Assembly (NCBI RefSeq): GCF_014650575.1
Contig: NZ_BMVF01000012.1
Span: 124,001 to 188,000 of the forward strand
Source of the DNA: Streptomyces naganishii JCM 4654
GTDB taxonomy: Bacteria; Actinomycetota; Actinomycetes; Streptomycetales; Streptomycetaceae
Direction: 5' to 3'
Length of the DNA: 64,000 bases
Shown here: positions 61,161 through 64,000 of the stretch, in pieces
Layout: each line of letters begins with the position of its first letter
Numbering within the stretch: the first letter of the stretch is position 1
The notes under the pieces: model-generated
What the model was told of the DNA's origin: nothing
Databases searched by the model: none
The model's input: only the letters and a program-made list of their open reading frames with translations
Translations under genes and position numbers: made by a program

Positions 61161-62636
61161 ATGAACTACTGCCACCCGTGCCGCCGCCACCTCAACGGCG
61201 CCCTGGTCTGCCCAGGCTGCGGAACACCGGCCGAAGCCCGGTCCCTTCCCACCGAGGGGGCACACGCCTCGGCCCAAGCGGGTGCGCCGGGCGGGAACTT
61301 CGGCTACGGGGGCGGAGCCGAGGCCGGGGCATGGGGCGGGCCCGAGGCCGGAGTCGAGGCCGGGGCCTGGGGCGGCGACTGGGCCGGAACGGGGGCCGTG
61401 GCCCGGGCCGGGGCCGAGTTCTGGGCCGGGGGCGAGGCCACGGAGGCGGAGGCCGGGCGCGGCGGCGCTGACGCGCACCGGACGTCGCCGACCCGCGCGG
61501 AACGACGCCGGGGGGCCGGCGCGGAGGGCACTCCCCACGCCGTGCCCCCTTCGCACGCCACCGGCCCTCCCCACACCGCGGGCGCGCACCACGCGGGTTC
61601 GGTGGGCCACGCGGATGCCGGGGGCTACGGCGGTCCCGTGGGCCACGCGGGTGCCGGGGGCTACGGCGGTCCCGTGGGTCCGGCGGGCGCCGACGGTTTC
61701 ACCGGTCCCGCAGGTGCCGGGGGCTACGCCGGTCCCACGGATCCTGCGGGTGCCGGGGACTACGGCGGCTCTGCGGATGCCGGGGGCTACGGCGGTCCCG
61801 CGGGCCCCGGGCGTCCCGCGGGCAACGAGGTCGCCGCGGGCCACGCGGGTGCCGCGCATCCTGCGGGTGCCGGGGGCTACGGCGGTCCCGCAGGTCCTGC
61901 CGGTGCCGAGGGTTTCACGGGTTCTGCGGACGCCGGGGGCTACGGCGGCCCTGCGGATCCTGAGGGCGCCGAGGGCTACGGCGGTCCCGCGGGCCCCGGG
62001 CGTCCCGCGGGCAACGAGGTCGCCGCGGGCCATGCGGACGCCGTGGACCATGCGGACGCCGTGGATCACGCGGGCGCCGCGGGGTCGGGGCGGGGCGCGG
62101 CCGGTGCGAGTCGGCGGGATCGGAAGGCGGCGGCTCATCGCAGGCGCAGACGCCGCACGCTGCTGATCACCGCGGGGTTCGCGCTGGCGGCGGGTGGGCT
62201 GAGCCTGGCCGAGCTGGGCGTGGACGCCCCGGGCCTGCCCGGCTTCTCCAGCCCGCGGTCGGCCGAGGCCGGCGCGGCCGCGGACGGCGCCGCGACGGCA
62301 TCCCCGGGGACGGGGGAGGGCGGGACCGCGCGGCCGGTGGGCGGCGCCTCCGGCGGCGGTACGGCGGGCGCCCCGAACGCCTCGAAGTCCGCGTCCCCCT
62401 CCGCCTCCGCGAAGGGCAGGAAGCCCGAGCCGGGCAAGAGCGGGTCGAGCTCACCCGGGCCGTCGGCCCCGGCGAGCGGGGGCGCCGTCACGGGCACCGG
62501 CGGCGGCTCGTCCCCCACGGCCCCGGCGGGGTCCCGCCCGACACCCACCCCGAGTACAGGGCCCAGCTCACCGAACCAGACCCCGGCCCCGAAGCCCACC
62601 CGGACCTGCAAACAGTTCCTGTGGTGGTGCACGTGA
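61161..62636 (+). CDS. SCO2400-family zinc-ribbon, collagen-like repeat membrane protein
   Basis: This 491-residue protein has an N-terminal zinc ribbon (Cys4, Cys7, Cys17, Cys20: YCHPCRRHLNGALVCPGCG). A Gly/Ala/Pro-rich repeat region covers about residues 40-310 with units like GAGGYGGPVGPAGAEG; GPGRPAGNEVAAGHA occurs twice. A basic patch (RRDRKAAAHRRRRRR) precedes one helix (about 334-352), then a Ser/Pro/Gly-rich outer segment ends in TCKQFLWWCT with two cysteines. The MNYCHPCRRHLNGALVCPGCG opening matches the SCO2400 family from memory; its function is unknown. There is no good ribosome-binding site at ATG 61161, so it may be leaderless. Confidence 0.8.
   Translation: MNYCHPCRRHLNGALVCPGCGTPAEARSLPTEGAHASAQAGAPGGNFGYGGGAEAGAWGGPEAGVEAGAWGGDWAGTGAVARAGAEFWAGGEATEAEAGRGGADAHRTSPTRAERRRGAGAEGTPHAVPPSHATGPPHTAGAHHAGSVGHADAGGYGGPVGHAGAGGYGGPVGPAGADGFTGPAGAGGYAGPTDPAGAGDYGGSADAGGYGGPAGPGRPAGNEVAAGHAGAAHPAGAGGYGGPAGPAGAEGFTGSADAGGYGGPADPEGAEGYGGPAGPGRPAGNEVAAGHADAVDHADAVDHAGAAGSGRGAAGASRRDRKAAAHRRRRRRTLLITAGFALAAGGLSLAELGVDAPGLPGFSSPRSAEAGAAADGAATASPGTGEGGTARPVGGASGGGTAGAPNASKSASPSASAKGRKPEPGKSGSSSPGPSAPASGGAVTGTGGGSSPTAPAGSRPTPTPSTGPSSPNQTPAPKPTRTCKQFLWWCT
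61560..62090 (+). repeat. Coding repeat array of GGYGGP/GPAGA units
   Basis: GGCTACGGCGGTCCC-type blocks recur eight to ten times at irregular spacing of about 30-60 bases, within the zinc-ribbon protein gene. A longer duplicated segment (about 45 bases, GPGRPAGNEVAAGHA) appears near 61802 and 61994. Copy number probably varies between strains. Confidence 0.75.
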
Positions 62637-62658
62637 CCCGCCCCGCGGGCGGCGCGGA

Positions 62659-62672
62659 CCCGCGCACGCGGG
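62659..62672. terminator. Weak hairpin between convergent genes
   Basis: CCCGCG pairs with CGCGGG around CA in the 45-bp gap between the zinc-ribbon gene and the MarR gene; an alternative pairing with 62644-62649 is possible. Confidence 0.35.
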
Positions 62673-62681
62673 CCCCCGGGA

Positions 62682-63119
62682 CTACGTGGTCAGCATGCGC
62701 CGCAGCAGGTCCCGCAGCGACAGGCGTTCCTCGTCGGTCAGGCCGGCCAGGGGCTCGCGGGCGAAGCGGAGGCCGTCCCTGAGTTCCCGGGCCACGCGGC
62801 TGCCCTCCTCCGTGGCCGCCGCCAGCTTCACGCGCCGGTCGGCCGGGTCGGGGCGCCGCTCCACCAGCCCGCGCGCCTCCAGCCGGTCCACGATTCCCGT
62901 CACGTTCGACGGCTCGCACTTCAGCTTCTGCGCCAGCTTCCGCATCGGCAGCGGCTCCAGCGACAGCATGCTCAGCAGCCGCGCCTGCGCGCCGGTCAGC
63001 GCGTGCTCCCCGGCGGCCTCCTCGTAGTCCTCGTAGAACCGGGCCACGACGTCCCCGATCAGCTCGACGACCTCGAGGGTCAGTGCGTCCGGACGGCGGA
63101 TGTTGGGTGCGGTGGCCAT
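62682..63119 (-). CDS. MarR family transcriptional repressor
   Basis: This 145-residue winged-helix regulator has the MarR core (LTGAQARLLSMLSLEPLPMRKLAQKLKCEPSNVTGIVDRLEARGLVERRPDPADRRVKLAAAT), including the wing sequence DPADRRVK. It would bind as a dimer. ATG 63119 is chosen over upstream frames. It is divergent from the NADP-dependent oxidoreductase gene, with two perfect palindromes between them, so it probably represses both itself and the oxidoreductase. The inducer is likely a small phenolic, quinone or electrophile, as for MarR/quinone-oxidoreductase pairs; that is inference. Confidence 0.9.
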   Translation of the reverse strand: MATAPNIRRPDALTLEVVELIGDVVARFYEDYEEAAGEHALTGAQARLLSMLSLEPLPMRKLAQKLKCEPSNVTGIVDRLEARGLVERRPDPADRRVKLAAATEEGSRVARELRDGLRFAREPLAGLTDEERLSLRDLLRRMLTT

Positions 63120-63140
63120 GGGTCCAGGGTACCCCTTTAC

Positions 63141-63170
63141 TTGACATCCTGAAATATTCAGGCGCATGTT
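63141..63170 (+). promoter_or_regulatory. Promoter of the NADP-dependent oxidoreductase gene
   Basis: TTGACA (63141-63146) with CATGTT (63165-63170) at 18-base spacing. The first MarR palindrome lies inside the spacer. Confidence 0.55.
63149..63161. promoter_or_regulatory. MarR operator 1 (CTGAA-ATA-TTCAG)
   Basis: A perfect 5-3-5 palindrome within the spacer of the proposed oxidoreductase promoter and 30 bases from the MarR start codon. Confidence 0.65.
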
Positions 63171-63172
63171 GT

Positions 63173-63185
63173 TTCAGGTACTGAA
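63173..63185. promoter_or_regulatory. MarR operator 2 (TTCAG-GTA-CTGAA)
   Basis: A second perfect 5-3-5 palindrome, centred 24 bases from operator 1. The arms are the same letters in reverse orientation (TTCAG...CTGAA rather than CTGAA...TTCAG). Confidence 0.6.
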
Positions 63186-63228
63186 GTATTTGCTCCGTGC
63201 GGCGGTACACCCGAAGAGAGGCACCACC

Positions 63229-64000
63229 ATGTCCGACACCCCCACCCTCCCTGCCACGAGCCGCGAATGGCACCTGCTCAGCCGGCCGGTGGGCTGGCCG
63301 AAGCCGGAGGACTTCGCCCTGGTCGAGGCCGCGCTCCCGCAGCCGGCCGAGGGCCAGGTCCTCGTACGCAATGAGTACCTCTCCGTCGACCCGTACATGC
63401 GCGGAAGGATGAGCGCGGCGAAGTCGTACGCGGCGCCCTACGAGCTGAACAAGCCCATGCAGGGCGGCGCCGTGGGCCAGGTCGTCGCCTCGAACGCCGA
63501 GGGCGTCGCGGTCGGCGACCACGTGCTGCACTTCGGCGGCTGGCGCGAGTACGCCGCCGTCGACGCCGCCCAGGCCGTCAAGGTCGATCCCGACGCCGCC
63601 CCCCTGTCGGCGTACCTCGGCGTACTCGGCATGACCGGCCTCACCGCCTACGCGGGCCTGCTGCGCACCGCCTCCTTCAAGGAGGGCGACGCCGTCTTCG
63701 TCTCCGGCGCCGCCGGCGCGGTGGGCAGCCAGGTCGGCCAGATCGCCAGGCTCAAGGGCGCCTCACGCGTCATCGGCTCGGCCGGCTCCGACGAGAAGGT
63801 CAAGCTGCTCGTCGACGAGTACGGCTTCGACGCGGCCTTCAACTACAAGAACGGCCCGGTCTCCGAGCAGCTGCGCGCCGCCGCCCCCGACGGCATCGAC
63901 GTCTACTTCGACAACGTCGGCGGCGACCACCTCGAGGCCGCCATCGGCTCCCTGAACCAGGGCGGCCGCATCGCGGTCTGCGGCATGATCTCGGTCTACA
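63229..64000 (+). CDS. NADP-dependent (quinone/alkenal) oxidoreductase, 3' partial
   Basis: The frame from ATG 63229 is open to the window end (257 complete codons), so the C-terminus is missing. It is a zinc-free MDR-family reductase: LLSRPVGWPKPEDFALVEAALP, EYLSVDPYMRGRMS, the GVLGMTGLTAYAGLL segment and the cofactor motif VFVSGAAGAVGSQVGQIARLKGASRVIGSAGS. These match leukotriene-B4 dehydrogenase / curcumin-reductase relatives that reduce enones or alkenals with NADPH. GAAGAGAGG lies about 8 bases before the start. It is divergent from the MarR gene and probably repressed by it. Confidence 0.92.
   Translation, partial: MSDTPTLPATSREWHLLSRPVGWPKPEDFALVEAALPQPAEGQVLVRNEYLSVDPYMRGRMSAAKSYAAPYELNKPMQGGAVGQVVASNAEGVAVGDHVLHFGGWREYAAVDAAQAVKVDPDAAPLSAYLGVLGMTGLTAYAGLLRTASFKEGDAVFVSGAAGAVGSQVGQIARLKGASRVIGSAGSDEKVKLLVDEYGFDAAFNYKNGPVSEQLRAAAPDGIDVYFDNVGGDHLEAAIGSLNQGGRIAVCGMISVY

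Noticed and set aside
61560-62090. CRISPR or tandem non-coding repeats
   Set aside because: Repeats are in frame inside a continuous coding sequence with irregular spacing and encode Gly/Ala/Pro-rich protein.

Overview
The window is a chromosomal segment of a Streptomyces, or a very close relative. The DNA is very GC-rich, with strong third-position GC, GTG/TTG starts and dense 4-base stop/start overlaps. Several genes are Streptomyces hallmarks: an HrdA-type sigma factor, the MreB paralogue Mbl, malonyl-CoA synthetase MatB, STAS/ANTAR and MEDS/ATPase regulators, and a zinc-ribbon SCO2400-family protein. From memory, the order matches the S. coelicolor core interval from about hrdA (SCO2465) down to SCO2400; I could not check this here. 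No prophage, plasmid, CRISPR array or transposase was found. The only mobile-like items are two related miniature inverted-repeat elements (911-1129 and 50113-50274).

Layout. 1-7306: a 5'-truncated CbiX-type chelatase, a MITE, dgt, an FAD oxidoreductase, dnaG (apparently leaderless) and hrdA, all on the + strand. 7343-13152 (- strand): a heterodimeric ABC exporter pair, a divergent FGGY kinase and a YtxH-like protein. 13309-13665: two identical tRNA-Asn genes and one CAU-anticodon tRNA. 13828-17690: a small acidic protein, a STAS-ANTAR regulator divergent from a MEDS-HATPase protein, and mbl. 17975-26160: a large secreted subtilase, the matB/carboxyltransferase operon and an ATP-grasp protein.

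25534-37699 (- strand) is the most striking block. A DUF3068 membrane protein with a canonical promoter is followed by a nine-gene cluster: GT4 glycosyltransferase, methyltransferase, AftD-like arabinofuranosyltransferase, condensation-fold acyltransferase, methyltransferase, DMT-type membrane protein, Trm112-like protein, FkbM methyltransferase and a hypothetical. Nearly every junction is a 4-base overlap, so it looks like one envelope-glycan assembly system. Parts of it recall a mycobacterial locus linked to arabinan synthesis and polar growth.

37890-44443: a tiny membrane protein, a PucR-type regulator, an IclR regulator coupled to an SMP-30 lactonase, and a coupled IrrE-protease / 7TM / FAD-monooxygenase trio. 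44569-52078: a Tat-exported GH35 beta-galactosidase, two secreted proteins and an aminotransferase with a roughly 210-residue Pro/Ala/Met-rich tail. 52238-60959 (- strand): a sugar uptake and oxidation locus with mutarotase, MmsB/MmsA/ChvE-type ABC importer, TIM-barrel-like protein, zinc dehydrogenase and DgoD-like dehydratase. Its promoters carry a GTTCGA-N4-TCGAAC-type site that also appears, weakly, before the distant IclR/lactonase operon. This suggests one regulon: import, mutarotation, oxidation to a lactone, hydrolysis and dehydration. 61161-64000: the SCO2400-family protein, a MarR repressor and a divergent NADP-dependent oxidoreductase (3'-truncated) with two perfect operator palindromes between them.
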